DNA from: DATJGR01 sp963735085
Lineage (GTDB): Bacteria; Pseudomonadota; Gammaproteobacteria; Pseudomonadales; Azotimanducaceae
Length of the DNA: 64,000 nucleotides
Direction: 5' to 3'
Assembly: GCA_963735085.1 (NCBI GenBank)
Contig: CAVTJP010000005.1
Span: 744,001 to 808,000 of the forward strand
Positions 1 through 9,136 of the stretch are shown here, in pieces (the stretch's first letter is position 1; every line of letters begins with the position of its first letter). The position numbers and the translations under genes were made by a program. The notes under the pieces are model-generated. The model was given only the letters and a program-made list of their open reading frames with translations. It was not told the origin of the DNA and searched no databases.

Positions 1-1532
1 AAGCGACGTGCGAATCCCAGTGTCAGCCGGTTTGGTTGGAACAATGTCTTGGCCTGCGCCACGGCTTCGGGCGTCGCGCCGGACGCAGTCAGTTGTTGGG
101 ACAGGTGAGTGCGCGCGTATTCGACGAGTGAGCGGGTCGCCGCCGTCCGAAACTGCCACAGATCGGCGTCAGGCACGCAGCGCATGTCTCGCTCCAGCGC
201 CCCCGTCTCTCCCAGCCAACGCGCCTTGCCGCAAGAGCGAGTCCACAGGTCGTCGGCGTGTGGCGAGTCCCACGTCGGCATGTGCACACCGTTGGTGACG
301 TGTCCGACCGGCATGTCGTCTTCCGGCCAGCGCGGAAACAGTGGTGAAAACAGGCGCCTGCTCACCTTACCGTGCAGTGCGCTGACGCCGTTCACCGCTC
401 CGCTACCGTGGATTCCAAGATAGGCCATGTTGAACGGCTCCGTCGCGTCGCTCGGTGCAGCGCGACCGAGCGCGAGCAGTTCGTTGCGCGAGATGCCGAG
501 CTGTTGCTCCGCATAACTGCCGAGATAGCGATCGATCAGCGCCGGTTCGAAACGATCGAAGCCTGCGGCGACAGCGGTGTGGGTGGTGAACAGATTGCCA
601 GCCCGTGTGACCGCCAGTGCGACGTCGAACGGCTGCCCTGACGCTTCCATGAAGTCGCGCGCGCGCTCCAGTACTGCGAATGCAGCATGCCCTTCGTTTA
701 GGTGGCAGACCTGTGGGCGAATGCCGAGTGCGCGCAGCAGCCGCCAACCCCCGATGCCGAGCACCAGTTCCTGTTTCAGTCGCAACTCCGACCCGCCACC
801 GTACAACTCGCCGGTAATGCCGCGATGCACCGGAGCATTTGCCACATCGTTGCTATCCAACAGATACAGTTTGGTGCGACCGAGCTGGACCTGCCAGGCA
901 CGTAGCCATACCGAATCACCCGGCAACGAAATTTCCAAACGCAGCCACTCGCCGCTGTCGTTGCGCAGCGGCGAGATCGGCAGCTGGCCCGGATCGTTGT
1001 ACGGATACAGCGCCTGCTGCGCGCCGTCGTTGTCGATCACCTGGCGAAAGTAGCCCTGGCTGTACAGCAATCCCACACCGATCACCGGCACGCCCAAATC
1101 GTCGGCGGTCTTGAGTTGATCCCCAGCGACGTTACCAAGCCCACCGGAATAGATCGGCAATACCTCACCCAGCATGAACTCCATGCTGAAGTATGCGACG
1201 CAAGCGAGCGCGGAGCCCGGATAGGTCTGCTGAAACCAGCCCGGCGCATCGACGGCGTCGCGGCGCGCCTGCACGAGATTCTCGACAGTGACTCTAAACT
1301 CGGAATCCTTCGAGAGCGCTTCGATCCGATCACGGGAAACCGTCTGTAGAATGGCCCATGGGTTATGCGTCCGTTCCCACAACGCCGGATTCAACCGCCG
1401 CCACACTTGATCGGCCGCGTGATTCCATGAGGAGCGCATGTCGAGCGCCAGTTCCATCAGAGAATCGAACCCTTCGACGTCGGCGCACAGCAGACGACTG
1501 ACCGTCTCGTCTGCGCGCGTGGCGACCGTCAT
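1..1532 (-). CDS. glgP: Alpha-glucan (glycogen) phosphorylase, DUF3417 type, 3' part missing
   Basis: Reverse-strand frame open from the ATG at 1532 to the window edge, about 510 codons of a protein normally near 850 residues. The N-terminal part (SSWNHAADQVWRRLNP, then HNPWAILQTVSRDRI) matches the DUF3417 domain that precedes the catalytic fold in alpha-glucan phosphorylases. It is followed by VAYFSMEF, PIYSGGLGNVAGDQLK and HLNEGHAAF, all typical phosphorylase segments. It would release glucose-1-phosphate from glycogen in the cytoplasm. The ATG overlaps the TGA of the phosphoglucomutase gene by 4 bp (ATGA), so the two are very probably translationally coupled and act in series. The pyridoxal-phosphate lysine lies in the missing C-terminal part and cannot be checked. 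Confidence 0.9.
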   Translation of the reverse strand, partial: MTVATRADETVSRLLCADVEGFDSLMELALDMRSSWNHAADQVWRRLNPALWERTHNPWAILQTVSRDRIEALSKDSEFRVTVENLVQARRDAVDAPGWFQQTYPGSALACVAYFSMEFMLGEVLPIYSGGLGNVAGDQLKTADDLGVPVIGVGLLYSQGYFRQVIDNDGAQQALYPYNDPGQLPISPLRNDSGEWLRLEISLPGDSVWLRAWQVQLGRTKLYLLDSNDVANAPVHRGITGELYGGGSELRLKQELVLGIGGWRLLRALGIRPQVCHLNEGHAAFAVLERARDFMEASGQPFDVALAVTRAGNLFTTHTAVAAGFDRFEPALIDRYLGSYAEQQLGISRNELLALGRAAPSDATEPFNMAYLGIHGSGAVNGVSALHGKVSRRLFSPLFPRWPEDDMPVGHVTNGVHMPTWDSPHADDLWTRSCGKARWLGETGALERDMRCVPDADLWQFRTAATRSLVEYARTHLSQQLTASGATPEAVAQAKTLFQPNRLTLGFARR

Positions 1533-3178
1533 GCGCCCTCCCTCGATACCTGGTGACGGCTATCGCTGTCCCCACCAGGATGCGCCAACGCATCGCTGAC
1601 CATGGTTTGCGCTTCGCTCAATATGCGCTGCAGATGTTCAGCACCCTCGAAGCTCTCCGCATAAATCTTGTAGAGATTCTCCGTACCCGACGGACGCGCC
1701 GCGAACCAGCCGCTCCGGGCGACCACTTTCACACCGCCGATCGGCGCATCGTTGCCGGGCGCGCGTGTGAGTATCGCGTCGATGTTCTCACCGGCCAGTT
1801 GTGTGGAACGCACCTGCGCCGATGACAGATTCGACAACGTCTGTTTTTGCGCCGGTGTCGCTGGTGCTTCGATGCGGTCGTAAACCGGCTCGCCCAACTC
1901 ACGCACAAGTTCGCGGTACAACTCGCCCGGATCGCGGCCGCTGCGCGCGGTGATCTCCGCGGACAATAATGCCGAGACGATGCCGTCCTTGTCTGTGGTC
2001 CACACACTACCGTCGCGGCGCACGAATGACGCGCCCGCACTTTCTTCGCCACCGAAACCGAGGGACCCGTCATGCAGTCCGTCGACGAACCACTTGAAGC
2101 CGACCGGTACTTCATACAGCCGACGCCCGAGTTGCGCGGTTACACGGTCGATCATGCCGCTGCTGACGACCGTTTTGCCGACCGCAGCGGAGGCGCTCCA
2201 CCCTGCGCGGTGACGGAACAGGTAGGCGATCGCAACGGAAAGGTAGTGGTTGGGCCGCAGCAGCCCGGCGTTGGGTGTGACGATGCCGTGTCTGTCATGG
2301 TCCGTATCACAGGCGAACGCAATATCGAACCGGTCTTTGATGTCGATCAACCGTTGCATCGCATACACCGAGGAAGGGTCCATGCGGATCTGTCCATCCC
2401 AGTCGAGGCTCATGAATCCGAAGGTCGCATCGACAACGTCGCTGACGACCGTGAGGTTCAGACCGTACCGCTGCGCAATCCGTTCCCAGTAATGCACGCC
2501 CGCCCCGCCGAGCGGGTCCACGCCCATCCGAATCTGCGCGCCGCGGATTACGTCGACGTCGAGTACGCTGTGAATGTCGTTGACGTATGCCGCGACAAAA
2601 TCGAACCGGTGTGTGGTCGGCGCATGTAATGCCTTGTCGTATGTCAGTCGCATCACGCCGTCGAGGCCCGCCTCGAGCAGCGCGTTGGCGCGCGCCTCGA
2701 TCCATTTCGTCACGTCGCCATCCGCCGGACCACCGTGCGGCGGGTTGTACTTGAACCCGCCGTCGGCGGGTGGGTTATGTGACGGCGTGACAATTATCCC
2801 GTCGGCAAGCCCCGTACTGCGACGTCTGTTGAACGTGAGTATCGCGTGCGATACCGCCGGCGTCGGTGTGTATTCGTCGTTCTGCGACAGCATCACGTCG
2901 ACGCCGTTGGCGGCGAGCACTTCGAGCGCGCTGGCACACGCCGGTACCGACAACGCGTGCGTGTCGGCGCCGAGATACAACGGCCCGGTGGTATTGCGTT
3001 TTTTACGGTAGTCGCAGATCGCCTGGCTGATCGCGAGCACGTGCCACTCGTTGAATGCGTTGGAGAATGCGGAGCCGCGATGCCCTGATGTACCGAACGC
3101 GACCCGCTGTGCGGGCACAGACGGATCCGGCACGCCGGTGTAGTAGGCAGACACCAGCCGGGGGACGTCGATCAACAT
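1529..3178 (-). CDS. pgm: Phosphoglucomutase (alpha-D-glucose phosphate-specific)
   Basis: Interconverts glucose-1-phosphate and glucose-6-phosphate, which fits the coupled phosphorylase downstream. Diagnostic motifs are all present: FGTSGHRGSAF near the N-terminus, the phosphoserine loop VTPSHNP, the metal loop CDTDHDRHG, the sugar-binding GGEESAGAS and the phosphate-binding RPSGTENLYKIY. The start is a problem. Homologues usually begin about 14 residues earlier, at a PLAGK segment that is also encoded here. A strong AGGAGG (3226-3231, reverse strand) sits 5 nt before a GTA codon (3220-3218), not a recognised start. I use the first in-frame ATG (3178), giving 549 residues. The true start may be the GTA or another non-canonical codon. 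Confidence 0.92.
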   Translation of the reverse strand: MLIDVPRLVSAYYTGVPDPSVPAQRVAFGTSGHRGSAFSNAFNEWHVLAISQAICDYRKKRNTTGPLYLGADTHALSVPACASALEVLAANGVDVMLSQNDEYTPTPAVSHAILTFNRRRSTGLADGIIVTPSHNPPADGGFKYNPPHGGPADGDVTKWIEARANALLEAGLDGVMRLTYDKALHAPTTHRFDFVAAYVNDIHSVLDVDVIRGAQIRMGVDPLGGAGVHYWERIAQRYGLNLTVVSDVVDATFGFMSLDWDGQIRMDPSSVYAMQRLIDIKDRFDIAFACDTDHDRHGIVTPNAGLLRPNHYLSVAIAYLFRHRAGWSASAAVGKTVVSSGMIDRVTAQLGRRLYEVPVGFKWFVDGLHDGSLGFGGEESAGASFVRRDGSVWTTDKDGIVSALLSAEITARSGRDPGELYRELVRELGEPVYDRIEAPATPAQKQTLSNLSSAQVRSTQLAGENIDAILTRAPGNDAPIGGVKVVARSGWFAARPSGTENLYKIYAESFEGAEHLQRILSEAQTMVSDALAHPGGDSDSRHQVSREGA

Positions 3179-3338
3179 TTCGGCCGCAGCGGCCTTGCCT
3201 GCCAGCGGATTCGGTTTTACGGCAGCCTCCTGAGCTAATAGGCTATTGAAAAATACGTTGTAGCAGACTGCGCATTGTCGCGTACCAAACGAGCGAGACG
3301 CATCGAAGCCAGGTGCCCAACCAGCATGGTGGAATCCG

Positions 3339-4256
3339 CTACTGCGACACGCGACGCTGGATCCGCAGCGCCTTGACCACACGCACGACATCGGGGTCGT
3401 CAGTCCCGTACGGGCCGGCGAAACCCAGTTCGTTCGCGAATTGCAGCATGGGACGATTCTCCCGCAGCACGATGCCCTCGAGACGGTCGTATCCGGCGAT
3501 GGCTGCCGCAGCAATGAGCCCACGCAACAATCGATTCGCGACGCCGAATCTCTGCCATTTGTCGGCAACGACGATCGCAAACTCAACCACGCCGTCCTGT
3601 TGTGTCGTGTTGTAGCGCGCGACGCTGATGATCTGTTCTACACCCGATTGTTCGATTGTCGCGATCAACGCATAACTCGCCGGGTAGTCGGGATGCGTGA
3701 ACGGATGCAACAAAGACGGCGGCAGCTCGTTGAGAGCTGAAAAGAACCGCAGGCGACGCGTCGCTTTCGACAGGCCGCGCACGAAGGCTTGCTCGATGTC
3801 GGCGTCCTCGGGGCGCATGACCCGAAACGTTACCTGTGTACCGTCTCTGAGAACCATCGAAGGTTCGAATTCTGCGCGGGCTGCCCCATCCATGAGTTCC
3901 AGCAACCGTTGCTCCACGAACATGCCGATCAACCGCGTTTCAATCACATCGGTTGCGCCGCACTGTTGCGCTTGCTGCCGCAACGCGTGGTCACACACAT
4001 CGCTGATGATGATCACCGGCAGCGCAAAACCCTGCTCCCGCAGTTGCCGCACCATGCGCCAGCCGGCCCTTCCAGTGCGCTCGACATCCACCAGCAGACA
4101 TCCATCTGTCATGTGCTCTTCGGACCACATGCTGACGAAATCCACCGGATCCGTGAATGTCTGCAGGCGGATGTCGTAGCGGGCAAGCAATGGCGCCAAC
4201 GCATCCCCGATGGACGCATCTGAACTTACCAGGAATGTGTGAGTATCTCTTTGCAC
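3339..4256 (-). CDS. Receiver-like domain fused to a GNAT acetyltransferase
   Basis: About 305 residues. Residues ~1-120 resemble a CheY-type receiver: hydrophobic beta strands, an Asp in LLVDVERTG (about residue 57) at the phospho-acceptor position, and VIIISD before the last helix. The usual conserved lysine after GA-x-D is absent (GATDVIETRL), so phosphorelay function is doubtful. Residues ~140-295 form a GNAT fold: RDGTQVTFRVMRPEDAD, IISVARYN, EFAIVVADKWQRFGVANRLLRGLIAAA (acetyl-CoA loop) and GYDRLEGIVLRENRPMLQFANELGF. This resembles the GNAT part of Pat-type protein lysine acetyltransferases, but here it has a receiver-like N-terminus. GTG 4256 is preferred because the receiver starts right after it; TTG 4286 is possible. 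Confidence 0.75.
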   Translation of the reverse strand: MQRDTHTFLVSSDASIGDALAPLLARYDIRLQTFTDPVDFVSMWSEEHMTDGCLLVDVERTGRAGWRMVRQLREQGFALPVIIISDVCDHALRQQAQQCGATDVIETRLIGMFVEQRLLELMDGAARAEFEPSMVLRDGTQVTFRVMRPEDADIEQAFVRGLSKATRRLRFFSALNELPPSLLHPFTHPDYPASYALIATIEQSGVEQIISVARYNTTQQDGVVEFAIVVADKWQRFGVANRLLRGLIAAAAIAGYDRLEGIVLRENRPMLQFANELGFAGPYGTDDPDVVRVVKALRIQRRVSQ

Positions 4257-4441
4257 CGGCCCGCCACGCGGTAGTGTAGCGCGCAATACGAACCGCCCCT
4301 ACACCACAATGGACGCCGTACACCACTGCGCTTGCGGGTACTGACTCGCCGGTGGAGTACCGTACCGCCCCCACAATTGGCATAACCACTCAGCGGCCTG
4401 GCGCCTTCGCCCCTCAAAACAATTGCTGGCGGCGTCGGCGC

Positions 4442-4702
4442 TCAGCCGCCTTGAATGCGCGGTAGCAGAAATACTTCGGCGCCTTCCGGAATCGGCTCGC
4501 GCCAATCGTCGCGGAATATCTCGCCGTTGATCGACACGGCGACACCTTCGTCGATGCGGCGTTGCATACGCGGATAACGTTCGACGACGCGGCTCAGCAA
4601 CTCGCGCACCGTGCTCGCCTCGATCGAGATCGACGCGGCACCATCAGCGCATTCACGCAGCGACGCGGTGAGCTTCACGTCCAATTTGGATTTAGTCGAC
4701 AT
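4442..4702 (-). CDS. MoaD/ThiS-family small sulfur carrier protein
   Basis: 86 residues with a beta-grasp pattern: KLDVKLTASLRECADG, STVRELLSRVVERYP, VAVSINGEIFRDDWREPIPEGAEVFLLPRIQGG. The protein ends in Gly-Gly, the C-terminus that MoaD and ThiS proteins convert to a thiocarboxylate. Its place directly after the molybdopterin-binding subunit of a Mo hydroxylase operon, on the same strand, suggests a role in molybdopterin synthesis or maturation of that enzyme. No MoaE or sulfurtransferase partner lies next to it. A 52-bp palindrome separates it from the upstream gene, so it may not be strictly co-transcribed. Confidence 0.8.
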   Translation of the reverse strand: MSTKSKLDVKLTASLRECADGAASISIEASTVRELLSRVVERYPRMQRRIDEGVAVSINGEIFRDDWREPIPEGAEVFLLPRIQGG

Positions 4703-4718
4703 TCCTCAAAACGAGTGG

Positions 4719-4770
4719 GAAAGGGGGTCAGAACAGTTTCCGCGGCGGAAAGCCGTTCTGACCCCCTTTC
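4719..4770. repeat. REP-like palindrome with GGGGGTCAGAAC arms
   Basis: Perfect 16-bp arms at 4719-4734 and 4755-4770 enclose a second perfect inverted repeat (TTTCCGC / GCGGAAA, 4737-4751), so the whole 52 bp can fold into one hairpin. It sits between the Mo-hydroxylase large subunit and the MoaD-like gene. The arm core (GGGTCAGA) is shared with the palindrome at 23739-23802. It could also act as an attenuator or mRNA-end stabiliser. Confidence 0.7.
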
Positions 4771-4782
4771 TTCTCTCATCCA

Positions 4783-7056
4783 TCATGCAGCACGGGTGGG
4801 GCGCGCGTTCTTGATCGCTTTGAGGATCCGCGGCGGCGACATAGGGATGTGTGTCATCCGCACACCGACGGCGTTCGACACTGCGTTGGCAATTGCCGCG
4901 AGCGGCGGCACGATCGACGTTTCGCCGACGCCGCGCACACCGTACGGATGATTCGGGTTCGGGATCTCCAGAATCTGCGTATCGATGAATGGCAGATCCG
5001 AGCAGACTGGGATGCGATAGTCGAGAAATCCTGCGTTCTGCAACCGGCCGTCAGCGCCGTAGATGTATTCCTCGTTCAAGGCCCAACCGATGCCCTGCGC
5101 GGCGGCGCCCTGAAACTGACCCTCGACGTAGTCGGGATGAATCGCTTTGCCCGCGTCCTGAATCACCGTGTATCGAATGACCTGCGTCTTGCCGGTTTCC
5201 GGGTCCACTTCGATGTCGCAAATGTGCGTAGCGAACGATACGCCGGCGCCGTCGGCAACGGTTTCGTTGTGGCCGGCGATTGGTCCTCCGGTCTGGGCCG
5301 CCTTCGCGGCGAGCTGTTCCAGCGTCAGCGAATCGAGGTTGCCGTGTTCGGCCCGCAGCGTAACGGCCTTGCCGTCCTTCCACGCTATGTCCTCGACGTC
5401 GATGTCCCACGTCTTCGCCGCACGCTCGCGCAATACCTGGATTGCATCGCGTGCTGCGAAGATCGTCGCCATACCGGACGAGAACGTACCGCGGCTCCCC
5501 TCTGTGGTGTCGTTGTGACCGAGCGAGGCGGTATCAGCGATCGTGCACTTGACCTTCTCGTATGGAATGCCGAGTTCCTCGGCGGCGATCAACGACAGTG
5601 ACGCGCGCGACCCGCCGACATCGACGGTACCTACCGTCAGCGACACCGTGCCGTCCGCGCCGATGTTGAGATCGGTGCAGGTCTGACCGCCGAAATTGAA
5701 CCAGAACCCGCAGGCCATACCCCGACCCTGATTCTTCTTCAGCGGAGCCTTCATGTGCGGATGATTCATTGCCGCTTGTAGCGTCGGCCCGATGCCGATA
5801 GGTCCGTATGTCGGTCCGTACGATGCCCGTGTGCCTTCCTTCGCGGCGTTCATGATGCGGAACTCGACCGGATTAATACCGATCTGCGCGGCGACCTGGT
5901 CTATCGTGCTCTCGACCGCGAACGCCGCCATCGGCGCCGATGGCGCGCGATACGCGGCCACCTTCGGCCGATTGACGAGCACATCGTAGCCGATCGATTT
6001 GACGTGCTCGAGGTCGTAACACGCCCACGACGTCATTGCGCCCAGCATGCCCCAGATCGACGGAAACGCGCCGTCCTGATAACGCAGCACCGCTTTCGCC
6101 GCCGTGATGCGGCCGTCCTTCTTCGCGCCGATCTTCACGTCGATCGATGTCGAGCAGGTCGGACCGGTAGCGCGGAACACTTCGTCGCGGGTCATCACGA
6201 GCTTCACCGGGCGATTGGCCTTGCGCGACAGCGCGAGCGCTACCGGCTCGATCCACACGTGCGTTTTGCCGCCGAACCCGCCGCCGATCTCAGACGACGT
6301 CACCTTCAGCTTGGCAATGTCCATGCCGAGCAGCGCGGCGCAGACGTTGCGGAACGTGAAGTGGCCCTGCGTCGTGACCCACAGCTCGCCTTGCCCATCG
6401 GGACCGACGCTCGCGAGGCATGCATGGGGTTCGATATAGCCCTGGTGCGTCTGCTCGGTCTTGTAGCTGCGTTCGACGATCACGTCGGCTTGCGCAAAAC
6501 CCGCCTCCACGTCGCCATGTCCGAACTCGGACACCTGAGCAATGTTCGACGCCTTGCCTGGCTTGGGTTCGACACCCGTGGTACGAATATGCGGCTGCAC
6601 GATCGGCGCGCCGGGCTTCATCGCTTCGTCCACGTCGGTGACGTGCGGCAGAACCTGATAGTCCACCTTGATGAGCTTCAGCGCGCGTCGCGCAGTGGCG
6701 GTATCGATCGCGGCGACCGCCGCGACCGCATGACCGTCGTATAGCGCGCGATCGCGCGCCATGCAGTTCTCGAGGATATCCAGCATGGCGCGATCGCCGT
6801 TGGTCAGATCCGGCAGATCGGCACTGGTGACGATCGCCTTCACGCCTTTGAGCTTTTCCGCCTTGCTGGTATCGATCTTCCGGATCTTTGCGTGAGCATG
6901 CGGCGAGCGCAGCACCAGCGCGACGAGTTGACCGGGTGCGAACGCGTCTGCGCCGTACCGGGCGCGGCCGGTGACTTTGTCGAGGCCATCCGGACGCGGC
7001 GGCCGCGTGCCGACGACTCTGAATTCCTGGTTGGTGAACTTGGTGTCGTTTGCCAC
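4783..7056 (-). CDS. Xanthine dehydrogenase-family molybdopterin-binding subunit (CoxL/XdhA-like)
   Basis: 757 residues, the large Mo-cofactor subunit of a three-subunit molybdenum hydroxylase. The N-terminus GLDKVTGRARYGAD and LRSPHAHAKI are typical of the family. SSEIGGGFGGKT is the molybdopterin-contact loop, YRAPSAPMAAFAVE follows, and VRGVGETSIVPPL near the C-terminus carries the catalytic glutamate. There is no VAYRCSFR-type loop that would mark an aerobic CO dehydrogenase, so the substrate (a purine, aldehyde or heteroaromatic compound) is open. The start is GTG 7056 with GGAGG nine bases upstream. It follows the 2Fe-2S subunit by 4 bp. Confidence 0.9.
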   Translation of the reverse strand: MANDTKFTNQEFRVVGTRPPRPDGLDKVTGRARYGADAFAPGQLVALVLRSPHAHAKIRKIDTSKAEKLKGVKAIVTSADLPDLTNGDRAMLDILENCMARDRALYDGHAVAAVAAIDTATARRALKLIKVDYQVLPHVTDVDEAMKPGAPIVQPHIRTTGVEPKPGKASNIAQVSEFGHGDVEAGFAQADVIVERSYKTEQTHQGYIEPHACLASVGPDGQGELWVTTQGHFTFRNVCAALLGMDIAKLKVTSSEIGGGFGGKTHVWIEPVALALSRKANRPVKLVMTRDEVFRATGPTCSTSIDVKIGAKKDGRITAAKAVLRYQDGAFPSIWGMLGAMTSWACYDLEHVKSIGYDVLVNRPKVAAYRAPSAPMAAFAVESTIDQVAAQIGINPVEFRIMNAAKEGTRASYGPTYGPIGIGPTLQAAMNHPHMKAPLKKNQGRGMACGFWFNFGGQTCTDLNIGADGTVSLTVGTVDVGGSRASLSLIAAEELGIPYEKVKCTIADTASLGHNDTTEGSRGTFSSGMATIFAARDAIQVLRERAAKTWDIDVEDIAWKDGKAVTLRAEHGNLDSLTLEQLAAKAAQTGGPIAGHNETVADGAGVSFATHICDIEVDPETGKTQVIRYTVIQDAGKAIHPDYVEGQFQGAAAQGIGWALNEEYIYGADGRLQNAGFLDYRIPVCSDLPFIDTQILEIPNPNHPYGVRGVGETSIVPPLAAIANAVSNAVGVRMTHIPMSPPRILKAIKNARPTRAA

Positions 7057-7060
7057 GAAT

Positions 7061-7615
7061 CTACGCCTCCCTGCTGGTTTGCGTCATAGCGCTTTTCTTT
7101 GTAGCGCCCTTCTTTGAAGTGCCTGATTTTGAAGAACGCTGCGATCTGATGTCCTTTGCCGCCGCGGTTACCGCACGCACGATCTTGTCGTACCCCGTGC
7201 AGCGACATAGATTGCCGGCCAGCGCGTAGCGGATTTCTTCTTCGCTGGGATCGGCATTGCGGTCCAACAGCACCTTGGCTGCCACTAGAAATCCGGGCGT
7301 GCAGATACCGCATTGCAACGCAGCGTGTTTGATGAACTGGCTCTGCAACGGATGCAGCTTGTCGCCATCGGTGAGACTCTCGATCGTCGTCACCTTACGG
7401 TCTTGTGCTTCCGCTCCCAGCACGAGGCACGAACACACCAGGCGGCCATCGACGGTAACACTGCACGCGCCGCAATCGCCGGTACCGCAGCCTTCCTTCG
7501 AGCCCGTCAATCCGAGCCGGTTGCGCAACACGTCGAGCAACGTTTCGTGTGGGTGACAGACGAACTCGACAGCATCGCCGTTGACGGTAGTTGAAACATG
7601 GATGCCGGACATCAT
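7061..7615 (-). CDS. (2Fe-2S)-binding subunit of the Mo hydroxylase (CoxS/XdhC-like)
   Basis: 184 residues. The first, plant-ferredoxin-like cluster motif is GCGTGDCGACSVTVDG with the fourth Cys in LVCSCL. The second cluster motif is QCGICTPGF ... NLCRCTGY. It passes electrons between the Mo site and FAD. A roughly 30-residue Ser/Lys-rich tail (RSQRSSKSGTSKKGATKK) extends beyond the usual end of the family. Its ATG overlaps the TGA of the FAD subunit (ATGA, 7612-7615), and the Mo subunit starts 4 bp after its stop, so the three genes form one operon. Confidence 0.92.
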   Translation of the reverse strand: MMSGIHVSTTVNGDAVEFVCHPHETLLDVLRNRLGLTGSKEGCGTGDCGACSVTVDGRLVCSCLVLGAEAQDRKVTTIESLTDGDKLHPLQSQFIKHAALQCGICTPGFLVAAKVLLDRNADPSEEEIRYALAGNLCRCTGYDKIVRAVTAAAKDIRSQRSSKSGTSKKGATKKSAMTQTSREA

Positions 7616-8472
7616 TTTCCCCCTGCGCGTTGATACGCAATTTTCGCTGCGCGGCGCGCAAGCACGCCAGCCACCTCGGTTCTGAATTCAATCGTACCGC
7701 GCTTGTCGTCGATCGGTTTGCACGCGGCTGCGCACGCCGCGGCCAGCTCATCGAGCGCTGCGTCGTCGAGCTTAGTGCCAACGAGCGCCGCCGCCGCGGA
7801 CGGCACCAGAAGAACCGTCGGTGCGACCGCACCCAGCACCACCCGCGCCTTCTTGATGACCCCCTTTGCGCCCAGCGTCAGGCAGACACCAGCGCTGACC
7901 ACCGCGATATCCATCTCGGTGCGAGGAATGAACCTCAGGTACGCATCCGCAGAATTCTTGGCCGGCTTCGGCAGCGTGATTGCCTCGACGACCTCGCCTT
8001 TCTTCAGTGACGTCTTGCCCGGACCGGTGACGATATCCTCCACCGCGACGGTGCGGCGACCCTTCTTGCCCACCACCAGCGCTTTCGCACCCGCTGCGAC
8101 CAGGGCCGGCACGCTGTCCGCCGCAGGTGACGCGTTGCAAAGATTGCCGACGATGGTACAGCGGCTCTGAATCTGGTCCGAGCCAATCAGGTTGGCTGCC
8201 TCGACAACGCCGGGCCATGCTTTCTTCAATGCGGCGTTCTCGCCGAGCGCCGCAGACGGCACGGCGGCGCCAATCCGGAACCCGGTCGCGGTGCGCGTCA
8301 CCGTCTGCATCGATGCGATACGTTTGATGTCTACCACGAGGTCGGGCTCGACCAGTCCGCCTTTCATGCGGACCAGCAGGTCAGTGCCGCCGGCAAGCAC
8401 GAACGCGTTGCCCTTGGCCTTCGCCAGCAGTCCCGCCGCTTCCTTGACGCTCGAAGGGGCTTCGTATCTCAT
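7612..8472 (-). CDS. FAD-binding subunit of the Mo hydroxylase (CoxM/XdhB-like)
   Basis: 286 residues. The N-terminal FAD-binding PCMH fold shows FVLAGGTDLLVRMK and the second flavin motif TIVGNLCNASPAAD. The C-terminal CO-dehydrogenase flavoprotein domain follows (FIPRTEMDIAVVSAGVCLTL, ARVVLGAVAPTVLL). ATG 8472 is chosen because MRYEAPSSVKEAAGLLA is the usual beginning; further upstream codons give a non-homologous Arg-rich lead. It is the first gene of the operon M-S-L. The 289 bp upstream separate it from a divergent EF-hand gene and probably hold promoters for both; I could not pick out a convincing -35/-10 there. Confidence 0.92.
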   Translation of the reverse strand: MRYEAPSSVKEAAGLLAKAKGNAFVLAGGTDLLVRMKGGLVEPDLVVDIKRIASMQTVTRTATGFRIGAAVPSAALGENAALKKAWPGVVEAANLIGSDQIQSRCTIVGNLCNASPAADSVPALVAAGAKALVVGKKGRRTVAVEDIVTGPGKTSLKKGEVVEAITLPKPAKNSADAYLRFIPRTEMDIAVVSAGVCLTLGAKGVIKKARVVLGAVAPTVLLVPSAAAALVGTKLDDAALDELAAACAAACKPIDDKRGTIEFRTEVAGVLARRAAKIAYQRAGGK

Positions 8473-8761
8473 CGTGCAGTTCACTCCTGTATTCGAACGG
8501 CAATCCTGCATAGATTCTCCGCGGCCAGCAAGCGGCAGCATACCTGCGCTTCCGCAACCCTCTGATCCAACCCGACCGCTTCGAAGCCCCGCGCGCAAAC
8601 CCACCGTTCAAAACCGACCGTTCAAACCTAACGCTCGAAAAGAGGGGCGCGCCCGCGTCGAGACACCGTCGGAAAATGTGAACCCGAAATCGAGTCGTCC
8701 TCCTACAGCCGTTGCACGCGGCTCGATGGAGACTGGCCCCCTCACAACAAGGAGATGAATC

Positions 8762-9103
8762 ATGCAACTGAAACACGTACTTGGCATCACACTACTCGCA
8801 AGCGCAGGCACTGCATTGGCAGGCACCAGCGCCATACACGACAACATGGGCGACAGCCAGACAAACGCGACCTCAACGGATACGACAAGCGAGTTCCATG
8901 CGCTCGATACGAACCGGGATGGTTATCTGTCGCAGACCGAAGCGCAGGCCGAAGTGCCGAACTTCACCAAGGCCGACACCAACAAGGACGGCCGCCTCAG
9001 CAGCGCCGAGTTCGCCAAGGCTGAGCAGGACGCGTCAAAGATGCAGGGCAATTCGGTTGGCAGCAGCGGCACGCAGAGCCGCTCGAGCGGCTCCACCTAC
9101 TAA
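8762..9103 (+). CDS. Small secreted EF-hand protein
   Basis: 113 residues. The first ~20 residues (MQLKHVLGITLLASAGTALA) are a signal peptide, so the product is periplasmic or exported. Two canonical EF-hand loops follow: DTNRDGYLSQTE and DTNKDGRLSSAE, each with Asp at positions 1, 3 and 5 and Glu at 12, so it probably binds two Ca2+ ions. The C-terminus is Ser/Gly-rich. AAGGAG at 8749-8754 is a good ribosome binding site. It stands alone and ends at a clear terminator. Its function beyond calcium binding is not known. Confidence 0.88.
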   Translation: MQLKHVLGITLLASAGTALAGTSAIHDNMGDSQTNATSTDTTSEFHALDTNRDGYLSQTEAQAEVPNFTKADTNKDGRLSSAEFAKAEQDASKMQGNSVGSSGTQSRSSGSTY

Positions 9104-9136
9104 CCTCTGATACCCCCGCCCGGCGCCCCGCGCCAG

